Origin: Crotophaga sulcirostris | Taxonomy: Eukaryota; Chordata; Aves; Cuculiformes; Crotophagidae | Direction: 5' to 3' | Length of the DNA: 64,000 bases | Assembly: GCA_013397455.1 (NCBI GenBank) | Contig: VYZB01000539.1 | Coordinates: 435,796 to 499,795, forward strand | In this document: positions 11,226 through 23,745 of the stretch, one piece after another | How positions within the stretch are numbered: position 1 is the stretch's first letter | How the letters are laid out: every line of letters begins with the position of its first letter | Program-made: the position numbers and the translations under genes | The notes under the pieces: model-generated | Told to the model about the DNA's origin: nothing | Databases searched by the model: none | The model's input: only the letters and a program-made list of their open reading frames with translations

Positions 11226-14200
11226 CCTGTAATTTAGCATTGTCAGAATGGAGCAAATCAGAGTACATGCAGAGATTGAATTCTGTGCCTGCAGAAAACT
11301 CAGTTGCAGAGGAAATTTAATGGGCAACACTGGGGCTTTCAGTTGTAGCACAGTCTCAGATCTATGATAAACCTGCAGCGCTCACAGAAGAGGCATACAC
11401 ACAGCTCACTGGCCTTAAAACCAAATGGCACTTCAGAGATTTCATAAGCAGGGTGAACCCACTGTATAGTACCTGACTTGGAGAAAGCTAGTTCATAGGG
11501 TTCAGAGCACAGCCAGGAAGCACCCTAAGGGTGTTGTATAGATGACTGGGATCCAATGCTTTAATATGCTTTCTCCTTTCTTCCATTTAGAAATGTGGAT
11601 ATACCCACTGATACATAAATCATGGCTTAGTATGTATATGTGGGTGATTTTGTATATACCCCAAAGACCTATTTCTTCACTGCCCTGTGTACCTTGTGAG
11701 CCATGAGCTTTACCAAGGATTTTGCCTACTGCAGCTTTCCCTCAAAAACCTGATTGCTTGGTTAACAGTCCAGGAATTTGTTCTTTCAGCTTTGAAATCA
11801 CATTGTTCTGGTCCTGGCACCCTGAGTATAAGTACATGAAGCACAGTTTCTTGGGACTACCCAGTCGAGAAAACAAATTACATCAGATTTAGGCTAAGGA
11901 AACATTCTGATTTCAACTCCAGTTTTTGCCTTATTTTCAGTGACATTCATCACACAAGAAACTGTGTTTACACAGATTTAGAAAGCACATTGATTCTCAA
12001 ATATCTCAGTACACATTTGGTTGGATCAAATTTTCAATGTCCACAGGGAAGACATTAACATCTGAGTTTCCCAACTGAATTCTTTCATAGTTAGCTATAG
12101 AAATAGTCAGTCCTGGGTTGCAATTTGATTTCACATTAGGACAGACATAATTAAAGGGACTGCAGAAAACTTGTTCAGATGTGAATATAAGCATTAACCA
12201 CACGTAAAACAGGTTAGCTAAGTTGTGCCTGTTATGCCTTTAAACATAACAGAATGATTGTTTTTTCCCAATCTCTGAGTTACTCTCAAGTTTGTGGATT
12301 TCTGCATTGTTTGTATTGTTCAGTTTTTTTTAGTGTTTCACAGTTGTTCGTATGTTTTTATGATGTGGAATGTCTGTAAGATATCACAGTACCAGTATTG
12401 GTGCTGCTAGTACCGCTATTTCATAGAAAACTTGATTTTGACATTTTCTTCATATATATATGAGTGATGTTAGACCTGTTAGGACACACATAGATGCCTT
12501 TGAGGTTGGGGCATTAGTGTCCTCACAGGAGCTTGTACTCACTGGAATTCTCTTCTTTGTCTGTGTGGTCTGCTTGAGAGAAATGGCTTGCTTTGTGATA
12601 TTTCCTATATTATTCTGTCAATATTCTTTCTTATAATATAATATAAATCTATTGCAAAACTGTTACCTTTCCTCAAAATTTATTTTCCAGCATTTTATAT
12701 GAATGAACGCTTAGTTTTTCACACTTACACCAACTTGTGAATATCAGATTGTTGGCAACTTCCTAAGCAATGCAGGGAATTTGGTGTACTAGGCATTTCT
12801 ATCTCCCCTTTAAGTATTTTCTGTACTGTATACTATATCTCTTATTCTTAACTTTACATTGTATACTCAAGTCCTAAACTTCAATATGTGACATCCTTTG
12901 GAAACAAAATGTATTTTGATCAACACCTGCATCACCCATTTATCTGTTGTCCCAGCAGTTCATGTTTTCACAATATATTTTAATGGAGCCTATTGATTTT
13001 TAGAACAGTCCCCCAGTAGTAGTTTCATTCTTTTCCTCATTACTTGTTTAATTGAACTTGTCATTAAAGATCCATGATCTATAGGTGACCCTTGCCTTTT
13101 TATCTATTTATATTAGAGAATGAACATTCTTATATTTTTTCATTACACTTGTAAAGCTGAAGAGCCTTTCCAAACCACAATGGCGATACACATGCCAGTA
13201 AGTCTTTCCTGTATTTTGAAGATTTGAGTATGTAATACCTGTTCTTGCATTCTGGATTCTACAGGAACAGAACTCAAGTATGTTTGCTGGGAAAGCCCTT
13301 TGACACCTTCCAACAGATCTTTCCTCTAGTGTTACAGACAGTGGGGTACACTTCGGAGTGAACCAGTTGGACATTTCACATAGACATTTACTGTTGCCAT
13401 CTTCTAGATACTACCTATAAGCACAGGACAGCTTTTTTCAAAATCTGTGGAAAGTATACTTTCACATTATGTTGTGTGAAAATTGTACATAGGTTCATGT
13501 ATGCTTAAAGATCTCCAGAAGACAAACATTTTATCAAGAAGCATTGAAACACCATTTTTTCCAGTAAGTTTGAACTTGGTGAGAATATCCAAAGAAAGCA
13601 AGGTCCATTTTCACCATATATTTCTCTTCTTATCTTAAAAGACTGCAAAGAGATGTATAACCGCACGTATTTAGCTTGTAACCTCTAAACCAAAATCAAT
13701 TGTCAGAGCCAAATTGTGTTGTTTGGGTTTATTTTTGTTCAGTAATGCCATTTATTTAGTTACCTAAATGTAGGCACCTGATGCAATTGAATGTCCAGTA
13801 GTATCTGTGCTCTTTGCAAAGAATTAAAAAATTTAACAAAGAGCATAAAAGGTAACAACACCTGACTACATAGTCAGTTGAACACTACTTAGACATAATA
13901 CAGTATGTATGACTCAGTGCTCAATTTGTACTCCAAATGCCACTGAAATTCCAAATGAAGACATATAAATTCAACTGTGTTCTTAATTGTATATTCTCAA
14001 TAAAGCAAATAATTCAAAAGATAAAATACTGTGAGCCTTATTTAGCAACCAAAATGTTACTGTCTAGCAGTATTTAATTTTAACTTGAAGTTTAGATAAC
14101 TGCCTTGTATGTATGATAAATTTTATATAGGTATCCAGATGTATGTGATGAAAGTGTCAATTGATTCTCACCGTACATCACTAAACAAGGAAAAATCTCC

Positions 14201-16460
14201 TAATTTTTTCATTGCTGCCAATTTTTTTCTAAAAGATATGTAGCATCACAGTAACAGAAGTACCCTTGCAGAATAGAGACATTTCCTAGTCAAAAGTTTC
14301 CTTTTGAAAAATCAAGATATATTGTCCTTTATATAGGTGGGGGAAGGGGCTGGAAGTTAAATACAAAACTGCCAAAAATTAAATAATCAATGTAATTGTT
14401 CATATTTTTTTTTCCCACTAGGCTAATTTTAATTCAAAGAAAAAACACTTGGAAAACATTGCAGAATATAAATAAGTGGATAAAGACATAAACAAATATT
14501 AACTCACTAAATGTAAATGGCCATGTTTTTAAAACTTGGTGAATTAATTTGGCAGTCATCCAGAAAATTGCAGAATTAGGAAAAAAGGACTCATTAAAGC
14601 TTGAATTTGAAAGTCAGGCATTGTTCCACTACCATTTTAAGGTTTTTATGAAGCCATTATTTTGAGATATTCAATCTAATTTTATTTCCTATTATCTTCC
14701 TCTTAATGACAAACTTATTGTTGTAGACATGCCTTTTGCTTTATCTCATTCTCTGTTTAAAACATTGAAAGGAGTGCTAAATATTAAAAATATGCAAGTT
14801 AACTCTGTCTGAAATTATCTTTGCTCAGAAGTCCCCATTCTTTTCTTAAGAACTTTATTTTAGTTTTTACACCACTTCTTTAAAACCCTGAGTATCCCTG
14901 CAGTTTTCACTTCTATCTCTTTACTTGAGTACAGTGTTTCAATATTGACCATGAAAGATTTTTCTTGTATATTAATTTTGACCTAGCTGATACATTTGAA
15001 TGCTTTAGAACCTACAATAATAAGGACATGCCTTAAAATATTTTGTGGCAGTCATTTGGAAAATGCCACAGTCAATTAAAGGTATTTTCCATACCATCTC
15101 ACATTAGTTATAAGAGTTTGAGCAAGAGCTAGTTTTAGAATGGTTGTTCTCATTTGTTCTAATACCCTCCCCTCTCAGTGGTCTTTTTTTATTCTATTTC
15201 TTATAAAGCTCTTTCAACCACACAGGCATGAGATTTAATATTCCTTCAGATTTTCTTTTAGTAACATTAATTAATAGTGGTTCAGGTGAGCTTCACTTCC
15301 TTTTCAGAGACCATTTTTTTGGTCTCTGCAAACTTCTTTTTCAGTAATGTCTACCATTTGTGTGTCAGTTGCAGTCATCATTGGCAGTTTACTTCACACA
15401 ACAGTCTGGAGCTAAAAAAAGAACCTCTGAAAAAAATGTATCTTGTTATTCCAAGTAGAATTTCATTATATTCATAGTAATTTATTTTAATGCCTAGAGC
15501 AAAACTTCACTAGGCTTGAAGAGTTACTGTTCTCTCCATCTAAACAATTGAAAGTTTCATAACATTCAGTGGTTCCAGCAGCGCATAATTTTTCAGACAA
15601 GAAATCTGTTACTTTCTTGAAAACAGTGATTATGACAATATATTTTAAAAATAAGTAACATTCATATGTATGGCTCAATTTAAGACTTATTTTATTAGTT
15701 TATTGTTTGGGAAGAAACCTTGCTGTTACAGCTTGCAACTCATTGAAAATTTATACTTTAGTAATTTAAAAAAAAATTTGATCATCTATTTAGTGACAGA
15801 ATTTCCAAAGTCACTTAAAAATAGCAAAAAATACAGTCTATAATAGACAGGTATAACTAGATATACACAGTAAAAATTCACCAAATTTTGACTTTGACTT
15901 CAGCTCGGGTAGTTTCCTACCACTAAATTCCAGGTTTTGTTTCTGATGAACTTTCTGTGACTCAGTATTTTGAACAAGAAACTTTCCAGAGATACAAATG
16001 TCTATTAAGCAAACTTCCTCCAAAATGTAACAGCTGCTAGCTTTGTCTGAGAATCTACTTTTAGTGTGGAATAAGCACTGATGCTTTTCAGAAAAATATT
16101 TCTCTAACTTACTCAGTTAGAACATTGGGCACAGAGACAGAGCCACAAACAGAATTTAAAGCTAAAGTTAGGAAGAGACTAAGCATTCTAATGCTTTGTA
16201 ATGTGTGCATTGACAAAAATCAGAAAATTCATTGCAAGAGAATTCACAGTGCTGAATTAAGCTTTTAATTTTTTATAGATTACATGGGGGAATTATAAGA
16301 CAAAGAATAGAGTAAAAATAAGCTTATAAGTCAATAGGAAATGCCGTAGGGAAGTGCCAGAACATGTATCAGTCTTGGGTTCAGGGATCTCACTTCTGGT
16401 TGCAGCTGTTTGTGTAGAATTGGCAGCCATGCTACACAGGCATCATGTATTTCCTGTAAG
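11226..16460. other. 5.2 kb without recognised genes or repeats
   Basis: AT-rich DNA. The longest frames (for example 12006-12203 and 13108-13374 on the minus strand) resemble no family I know. The stretch could hold conserved non-coding elements, which cannot be judged without other genomes. Confidence 0.55.
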
Positions 16461-16466
16461 GAAAAG

Positions 16467-16538
16467 AACCAAACCAAACCAACCAAACAAACAGTAAGAA
16501 AACCACCAACAAACAAACAAAAAAAAAACCCCAAACCA
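16467..16538. repeat. A/C-rich simple repeat
   Basis: Degenerate AACC/AAAC repeats, with an A run near 16520-16528. It lies about 80 bases left of the family B LTR. Confidence 0.85.
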
Positions 16539-17014
16539 CAATGGCAAATATAGTCTAGGAGGTTGTAAATGATCTCACATTTGACAAGAGAGTTCTCTCC
16601 TCTTCTTTAAAGCTCTGTGGAGTGGGTTGACCTTGGCTGGCTTCTAGGTTCCCAACGAACCACTCTATCACTCCTTTCCTTCAGGAAGACAGGGGGAGAA
16701 AACATGATAGAAATTTCACAACTCAAGATAAAGACAGGGAGATCAATTGTCAATTAACATCATGGGCAAAATGGATTTAACTTTGCGAGTATTCATTTAA
16801 TTTATTGCCAATGAACAACAGACAAGGACACTGAGAAATAAAAACAAAATAAAAACCACCTCTCCCTATCCCTCCATTCTTCCCAGGTTCAACTTCATTA
16901 CTAACTCCTCAATTTCCCACCACCGCAAGTGGAACAGAGGCAATGGGGGTTGCAGTCAGGTCATGACATTTTGTCTCTGCTGCTCCTTCCTCCTCGCGCT
17001 GTTCCCCTGTACCA

Positions 17015-17350
17015 ATGTGGAGTCCTTCCCATGGGACAGAATGCTTCAGAAACTGCTCCAAAGTGGTTCCTTCCCATGAGATGCATTTCTTCAAAAACTA
17101 CTCCAGCACGGACCTTTTCTACAGAGCAGAGTCCTTCAATAGCAGACTGTTTCTGTGTGGGTTCCCCACAGTCACAGATCCTGCCAGAAAATGTAATCCA
17201 CTGTGGGCTCTCCACAGGCTACATCTGCCTCCAGGGATCTTTCATGGGCTGGAGTGTGGATATCTGTTCCACTGTGGTGCACCATGGGCTAGAGGGTGAC
17301 CACCTGTGTCACCATGGTCTTCTCCATCGTCTGCAGGGAAATTGCTTCTC
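17015..17350 (-). repeat. Degenerate ~45-base array inside LTR family B
   Basis: Blocks opening with CCTTCCC(ATGGG or ATGAG) or CCTTTTC start at 17024, 17069 and 17113 and are joined by CTGCTCCA-like linkers. More diverged units follow, marked by CACTGTGG, CCATGGGCT and CACCATGGTC. Confidence 0.75.
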
Positions 17351-17480
17351 CAGCACCTAGAGCACCTCCTCCCCCTTCTTCTTCATTGATTTTGATGCCT
17401 ACATAGCTGTGTTTCTCCCATTTTCTTACCCCTCTTTCTCTCTCCCAGCTACTACACAATCTTTTTTTTTTTTTCTCTTT

Positions 17481-17492
17481 CTTAGATATGTT
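17481..17492 (-). promoter_or_regulatory. TATA-like site of LTR family B (minus)
   Basis: AACATATCTAAG on the minus strand, at the place where the copy at 32444 has GTATTTAAGAAGG. Probably inactive. Confidence 0.45.
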
Positions 17493-17670
17493 CCCAGAGA
17501 GGTTCCACCAGCATTGCTGATGGGCTCAGCTTTGACTGGGTATGGGTCCATCTTGGCTCTGTCCTACATGGAGGCACCTTCTGGTGTCTTCTCACAGCAG
17601 TCACTCCTGAAGCAAAAATGTCAGACGAAAGAAAAATCTGGCTCTGTGGCCTGACTACTGCCAGACAACA

Positions 17671-19305
17671 TAGTTATCTGAAATCAGGTCTCCTTAGTGT
17701 TATTTCTAGAAGTATTATAGGGTGAGGGGTTGCTCTGCTTTGGTTTGGTATTCTTTGCTTATCCTGTAGTGTTTCTAATACAAAGCAAAGATTAGAGAAT
17801 TAAGGTTTCCATTACATTAGATTCTGGGAACTAAATACTTTATTAGAATCAGTATTCAGTCTTTAAGGGTATCTTAGATATTTTCTATAGGGATATTTAT
17901 TCATATCATTAAGGAAAATCAATAAAATAATAGCATGTCTGCATGTAAAACAGGAAGACAATACAATCATATAAGACGCTAATTGTCTCATGGCTTATCA
18001 GGAAGATCATATTTAACAAAATGAATAATTCAGAATTGAATTTGCATATACATTACACTTGTAAACAACCATAACAGCAATAATAGTAATTAATTGCATC
18101 AATCATGCAATATATATAAGTGTGTGTGCTAAATTAATACAAAGACTACACCTTTAAGACACATCTGGATAATTTCACATGAAAGAACAAGACTAATTGC
18201 TTTAAGAAGGGGTAATGAAGAGAATGTGCCCTTCTGTCTGACATATTGCTCAATATCATTCAACCTAGTGTTATATAACTTATTTGTAGATTATTAACAA
18301 AATAGATTTACTGTCCAAGGTTTGGTCTACTATTTGCATATGTGTTAACAGACTGTGACATCTAAGTATTTAATCTTTTATTTCTTTAAGTATACTTTAA
18401 TTTGAAAATGCACAGCCCTGAAAATTCTTATTAAGGTGCTATTTGTTTCTGAAAAAACCAAGCATGGTTTCTCATTGTACCCTTATGAATGTCTTTTTCC
18501 ATAAAGTAATAATGCAATGGTGCTCATAAATTCTATATGCACATACATTCTGTATTATAATTAGTAATTATTAGTTACTTTATTATTATAAAGTAGAATA
18601 ACTAGCTGCTCTGAAAATCTCACTCTAATATACATGTGATATATAGCAGATTAGATCTAATCACTTTTTTTTACAAGAAGCTATGCATGCTACCTGTTGT
18701 ATAGGACAGAAATTATTCCATAGTTTTCTCTTATTTAGCCATGGAGGCTTGCCAGGTGATTGCAAAGATCGGTAGGTATGTGTCTGGCCAGCTTCAAATT
18801 TCCATAGCATCTCAAGTCTGCATCCTGACAGCCTGTTGGAATGTAACCTTTCAGATGAGAAGTAGCTGTCTCCTTGTTTTTTGTAAGGACAGATTGATGT
18901 ATAGTCTGTGAGGGAAGTGTGATATGTTTGAAGACATCTCAGTGAACAATCAAAGAACTCGACTGCCAGGGCACTATGGCTACACCTACCTTGAGTTAAG
19001 ATGCAATTTGTAATTCCAGGCAGGCTCTATGCAGTCATCCACACCGTGTTACTGCAGAAACAAAGCAAGGACAACACAAAGGCATTGACAACCTGACTTA
19101 GACAAAACTTCCATTTTAATATCAAACCTTCAATATGTGAGCAGAACATACCGTCAGTCACTGAAGAATTTCATTTCAGTTATGTTTACAACTTTGAAGA
19201 AACATAAATATTAGTATATTAGTATCTGAATAGAAAAGCTGTAAAATAAGTTCCTCCTTTTCTGCTCAAGAAACATCTGTATGACTCCCTTAGTCATGTG
19301 ATTTA
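17671..19305. other. No gene recognised
   Basis: AT-rich sequence with a TATATATAAGTG run near 18111. No coding signal. Confidence 0.6.
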
Positions 19306-19395
19306 GTTTCAGGTAGTCCTGTGAGGAACAAGCAGTTGGACTCGATTATCCTTATGGGTCCCTTCCAACTGGAAATATAATTCTATTATGCTATT
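19306..19395 (+). mobile_element. CR1 LINE 3' end fragment
   Basis: CAGTTGGACTCGATTATCCT followed by GGGTCCCTTCCAACTGG and a decayed ATTCTATTATGC tail: the CR1 3' terminus, about 90 bases. Confidence 0.9.
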
Positions 19396-21394
19396 TCTTG
19401 ATATTATATAATGACCTCAGAGCTGTTAGAACTGGCTGTCAAAGTACTCTGAAGTGTTCTGAAGTGGTGGGATGGTGTTTGCTGACAGAATAAACATATG
19501 TACTGTAATAGTTCATAATGACAGAGACAACACAATCCCTAAACTAGATGAGAATATTTACTTTACTAGTACATAACTTTGAGGGGATTTTGTGGGTCTT
19601 TTTTTTTTCATATTTGAATGACAGTGATTTCAAATGCTTCTTCTGCAAAGCAATAGTTCTACTTTTGAGCAGGCCAAGGTCCAGGCTCACAAAAAACTGC
19701 CTTTAATGTCTGCAGCATAGATGTCAAAGTTCCAGTTATTGTCTGTGGAGATGGAGAACTTTACTACTGATGTGAGAAGACACAGAGGTGGCCTGGTAAG
19801 AAGGGGAAAATTACTGAACCAAAGAAAATGTCCGCTGAAAAATACTGACAGAGAATTTGCCTTCCAGTCTGGGAGTTGTGAGACAGGGAAATATGTCTGG
19901 GACCAGAAGCGTCCTTGAAAAGCACAGCTGGTGTTTTCGAACTACAATTGGATACCTAGAAACTGGAAACATCCTGAGATGTCATTAGTAGGTGCAAAAC
20001 ATAAGAAACTTTAACAGTGACTTATAATCTGAAGCAGTGGAAATAGATTGGGAAAATGAAATTATTCTGAAAGAACAGAATAAATCATCATCACTTGGCT
20101 TTTACAGGTGAAAAATATAAATTAACGGCATCTATTAACTTTCCAACATGGTGATGCCCTAAGCCTTCTTGTATCTCTATGATATAAAAAGGATTTAATT
20201 TTTATCTGAAATGTAGCATCTCTCTCTGAGAACTTCCCTTTCCTAAACAGACTGAAATCTCCACACAAACTCTCTACAAGATCATGGACTCTTGCCGGGC
20301 ACACCTTGCTGACTACAGAATACAGATGCTATGACATGAATCATCTTTGAAGTCAGAATTTTGCTTTTATTCATCCCACATTTGTGGTCAATTTGGTTTC
20401 TTCTCCTACCTCCGCCCTATGAACAGAATTTCAGGAGCGATAAAAAACAATTTGGCTTTTCACTGAAATATGTATAGCTGCATACACTTCACTGAGAGAG
20501 CTGTTAGACAGGAAGCTTAAGACATTTTACAGTTAGAGCAGTTTCAGCAGCTGTCCTTTGAATCTCATAGTCTGGATGAAACTCAACTATTTCAGGAATT
20601 AGAAACCAACTTCAGACCTCTGGCTTTATAACAGCCAGAGCAAGAGCATACACTTTCAGTCTCAGAGAGACCACTGAAAAAATACATATACTGAAAGCTT
20701 ATAGCAAAGGGTGATTCTGAGCCTTCTGCCTCCACATCATGCATGTGGTTCTGGAATCAGGCCTCCTATCCCTGCTTCATTACTTGAATCTGAAACAAAT
20801 AGGACAGTCTTCTTGCAGTCTGTTGTTCAGACTCACACAGTGCAACTCCTGGCTCCTGCCAGACACAAATACTTCCTTGCTGTCCCAGGTCACTATGACA
20901 ATTACAAACTATACTGCACAACAACTAGTGCAGAGATCCTTAAAATACAGCAAAAAGTCAAACGTCTAGACGAGTGGCATAGTGTTATCAAATGGAAGTA
21001 GAAACCATCACTCTTGATCTGAATGAGGTCAAACAAATATACTGTGAGAAGGAATAATTCTTCATAGCCGTGATGCAGTGGCTGGTTCCTTTGACTTCTC
21101 TCTTATATTTAGTGACACATGTTGTTAGACAAATTCCACGACCATGGGGATGTAAACCTCCCTCTGTCTGAAATACTCCTGGCAGGTTTTCTGAATGGAC
21201 AATGAGACTGAGTGCTTGGTGTGTCCTTAAGGGACAAGATGCTATAGTCCAGAACATAATGACATGCCAGCAACAGCATCAGGGAAAATAAGACTGTTGC
21301 AAAATGCAGTGCCTGCCGTGTTGAAGTGGTTAGCCTTAATATTACACGGTAGGAACACTGGTTGTGAGACTGTAACGGCTCACAGGCTGCAAAA
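19396..21394. other. No gene recognised
   Basis: Moderate GC in places (20700-20900), which produces overlapping frames with no family signature. Confidence 0.6.
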
Positions 21395-22918
21395 TTGTTA
21401 AACAGAAGAGGTGAACCAGTCACTAATAGTAATAAAAAGACAGAGATCCTCAACACCTTCTTCACCTCTCTCTTTACCAGTGCTGTTAGGCCCCAGGTCA
21501 CGGAAACACACAGGTTGATGCAGACACAGACCCACCATCAGGGAATGAAGAGTTGGTGTGTGAACTGTTACTGGAGCTTGACCCATCCAAATTGGTGGGC
21601 CCAGCTGCTATCTGCCCGAGGGCGTTGAGAGAGCTGGTTGAGGTCATTCCAAGACCACTCTCCATGATCTTTGAGAAGTCGTGGAGATCAGGGGACATTC
21701 CCAAAGATTGGAAGAAGGCAAATGTCACCCTCATCCACAAGAAAGGCTCCAAGAAGGACCTGGTCAATTATAGACCCATCAGCCTCACTTCAATCCCTGG
21801 GAAGGTTGTGTAGCGAATATTCCTAACAACTGTCACAAGTCAACAGAAACACGTGGTTGGGAAAAGCCAACATGAATTCACTAGAGGTAGATTGTTCTTG
21901 AAAAATCTGATAGTCTTCTATGACAAAGTGACCTAATCAATTGATGCAGGGTGAGCAGTGGACATTGTCTACCTGGACTTCTTCAAGGCCTTTGACACAG
22001 TTCCTCACAGCCTTCTCCTAGAGAAACTGACACGCTACACCCTAGACAAGTGGTCTGTGTGGTGGGTAAGGAACTGGCTGACAGCCTGTACCTAGAAGGT
22101 GATGGTAAATATTTCTTTCTCAAACTGGCAACCAGTCACAAGTGGGGTCCCTCAGGAATCGATATTGGGCCCAACGCTGTTTAATATCTTTGTAAGTGAC
22201 CTGGATGTTGGGATCAAGAGCACTCTGATTAAGTTTGCAGATGACACCAAGTTGAGAGGGGAGAATGACACTCCAGAGGGAAGAGATATCCTCCAGGAAC
22301 ACCTGGGCAGGTTGGAAGAGTGGACTAGCAGGAACCTTATGAAGTTCAATGGAGATAAGACAAAGGTCTTACACATGGGAATATATAACCTTGGTGTGCA
22401 GCTCAGATTGGATTCCCCCTGCCTGGAGAGTAGCTCTGTGAAGAAGGACCTGGTGGTTTTGGTGGACAACGGACTCAACATGAGTGAACAGTGTGCTGCA
22501 GCAGCAAGAAAGGCCAATGGGATGCTGGGGTGCCTCAAGAAGGGCATCACCAGCAGAGACAAAGAAGTCGTTATGACACTCAGTGGTTTTGAGGCCACAC
22601 ACACTGTGTCCAGTTTTGATCCCTGCTATACAAAAAAAGAAGGGCCACTAAGATGATCATAGAACTGGGAAACCTTCCATATGAAGTTAGGCTGAGAGAA
22701 CTGGGATTCCAGAAGAAAAATTTTCACCATGAGAATGATTAAACACCTGAATAATCCCCCTAGGGAAATGGTGGATCCCTCTACACTGGACACTTTTAAG
22801 GCTCAGCTTGACAGGGTTCTGGGCCATCTCACTTAAACTGTGTATCACCTAAAAGTTCAGACCAGGTGATCCCTGAGGTCCCTTCCAACCTGGCATTCTG
22901 TGATTCTGTGATTCTGTG
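21395..22918 (+). mobile_element. CR1 LINE, 1.5 kb, 5'-truncated, RT to 3' tail
   Basis: The second longest CR1 here. It begins inside ORF2 just before the RT domain (LLNRRGEPVT...ILNTFF), runs through the RT, a shortened C-terminal part and the 3' UTR (CCAGGTGATCCCTGAGGTCC), and ends in three ATTCTGTG-type octamers at 22895-22918. Upstream sequence shows no endonuclease, so 5' truncation is near 21390. The nearby pol relic at 23455 is unrelated retroviral sequence. Confidence 0.95.
21397..22656 (+). pseudogene. CR1 ORF2 reverse transcriptase pseudogene
   Basis: Non-LTR reverse transcriptase, which in active elements copies CR1 RNA at a nicked target site. The opening part is in one frame (from 21397); after a shift near 21540 the rest runs in a single frame from about 21553 to 22656 with stops at 21811, 21934, 21952 and 22093. 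Visible blocks: [13 protein letters not shown] and [13 protein letters not shown] (fingers), YLDFFKAFDTV at 21973-22002 with the first catalytic aspartate, SGVPQESILGPTLF, and KFADDTKL at 22231-22254 with the FADD catalytic pair intact. The frame is lost after 22600, where the [12 protein letters not shown] block should be. The active-site residues survive, but stops and truncation make it non-functional. Confidence 0.95.
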
Positions 22919-23454
22919 AAAATTGGATAGCCCCTACAGGAAGGCAACATGGACAGGGAACTGCCCCCAGAACAACAGTCTGTAAAAGGGAAGATTTGGT
23001 TAAGAATGCCCAAACACTGAAGGGAATTGTAAGGGACAAAAAGTCCAAGATTTCTCCATTACAGTTAATCCATATGACACAAAAATTTCCCCTTGACAAA
23101 GAGAAGCGAGTTTTAGAACAGAGATACTAATGAAATCTCTTTCTAGAATTAGAGTTTATGACAAGTGAGTTACAGAAACTATGGGATTAATTATGAGAGA
23201 GGTTGCACTGATAGCCTGGATGCAGGGAGGATGTCAGGCAGTACAGTCCCATCTGCTCCCCCAGTCCTATTACTAGAAAATGAATAGAGGAACATCCAAC
23301 AACGACTTTTGAGCAGCAAATTTTTTGTAATTAATATTAGTGAAAGCCCTTGTATAATGTTAATAGTGAATGACATATATTTTGTCACTTTGCTCACTAC
23401 ACGCTCTTATTTCTTCCATTACAAATCTTATTTTGAATTATTCTCCCCAAAGCT
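22919..23454. other. Spacer, nothing recognised
   Basis: Sequence between the CR1 tail and the retroviral pol relic. The left part of the lost provirus may reach into it, but no motif is visible. Confidence 0.5.
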
Positions 23455-23745
23455 AAACAACAAGGACTTAGTCAAATAGTTAGATTTTTAGGCGTAACCT
23501 GGCAAAGTGGTAGACAATATTCCCTCAGATACTTTACAGCAAATACTGAAATTAAATTTACCCTATAATAAGAAGGAGATTCAACAAACATTAGATACCT
23601 TAAAGTTTTGGCAAGCACATATTCCAGGATTTGGTATAATTGCTTGACTCTTAAGTGTGCTATAGGGGAATGGACAGTTATTCACGAAGAAGCATTTCAT
23701 TTACTAATACACAATATTAAAGCCTCAAAATTAGTTCTTTTTATG
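23455..23745 (+). pseudogene. Endogenous retrovirus pol relic (RT end / connection region, ERV-L-like)
   Basis: The translation contains a VRFLGVTWQ block, the strand that follows the RT palm in retroviruses. After a one-base frame change near 23515 it continues IPSDTLQQIL, KKEIQQTLDTLKFW and HIPGFGIIA, the characteristic thumb/connection region. A weaker EEAFHLL-like block follows near 23690. Stops lie at about 23645 and 23665. Only about 95 codons are traceable, and no gag, integrase or envelope is seen nearby. The block order and wording fit class III (ERV-L-like) pol best, but class assignment by eye is tentative. It is an old, broken fragment with no coding capacity. Confidence 0.8.

Larger units (their letters stand above)
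16616..17670 (-). mobile_element. LTR of an avian endogenous retrovirus, family B, minus strand (solo)
   Basis: I recognise a widespread bird LTR type. On the plus strand the left end begins TGTGGAGTGGGTTGACCTTG, then AAGATAAAGACAGGGAGATC near 16724, an AATTTATTGCCAATGAACAA block near 16799, the CTCTCCCTATCCCTCCATTC block, a G+C-richer repeated section, and the GAGCACCTCCTCCCCCTTCT block near 17363. It ends in ...CCAGACAACA. On its own strand it runs TGTTGTCTGG...CA with a TATA-like ATATCTAAG near 17490. Open frames inside are artefacts of its GC content, not genes. No clear target-site duplication was found. The copy at 32444 belongs to the same family in the other orientation. Confidence 0.85.

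Noticed and set aside
13108..13374. 88-codon minus-strand frame with several cysteines
   Set aside because: No recognisable domain or splice context; a decayed transposon piece is possible but cannot be supported.
16929..17654. Several overlapping frames of 60-143 codons on both strands
   Set aside because: They lie wholly inside LTR family B and its GC-rich repeated section. The same DNA is open in several frames at once and none matches a protein family.
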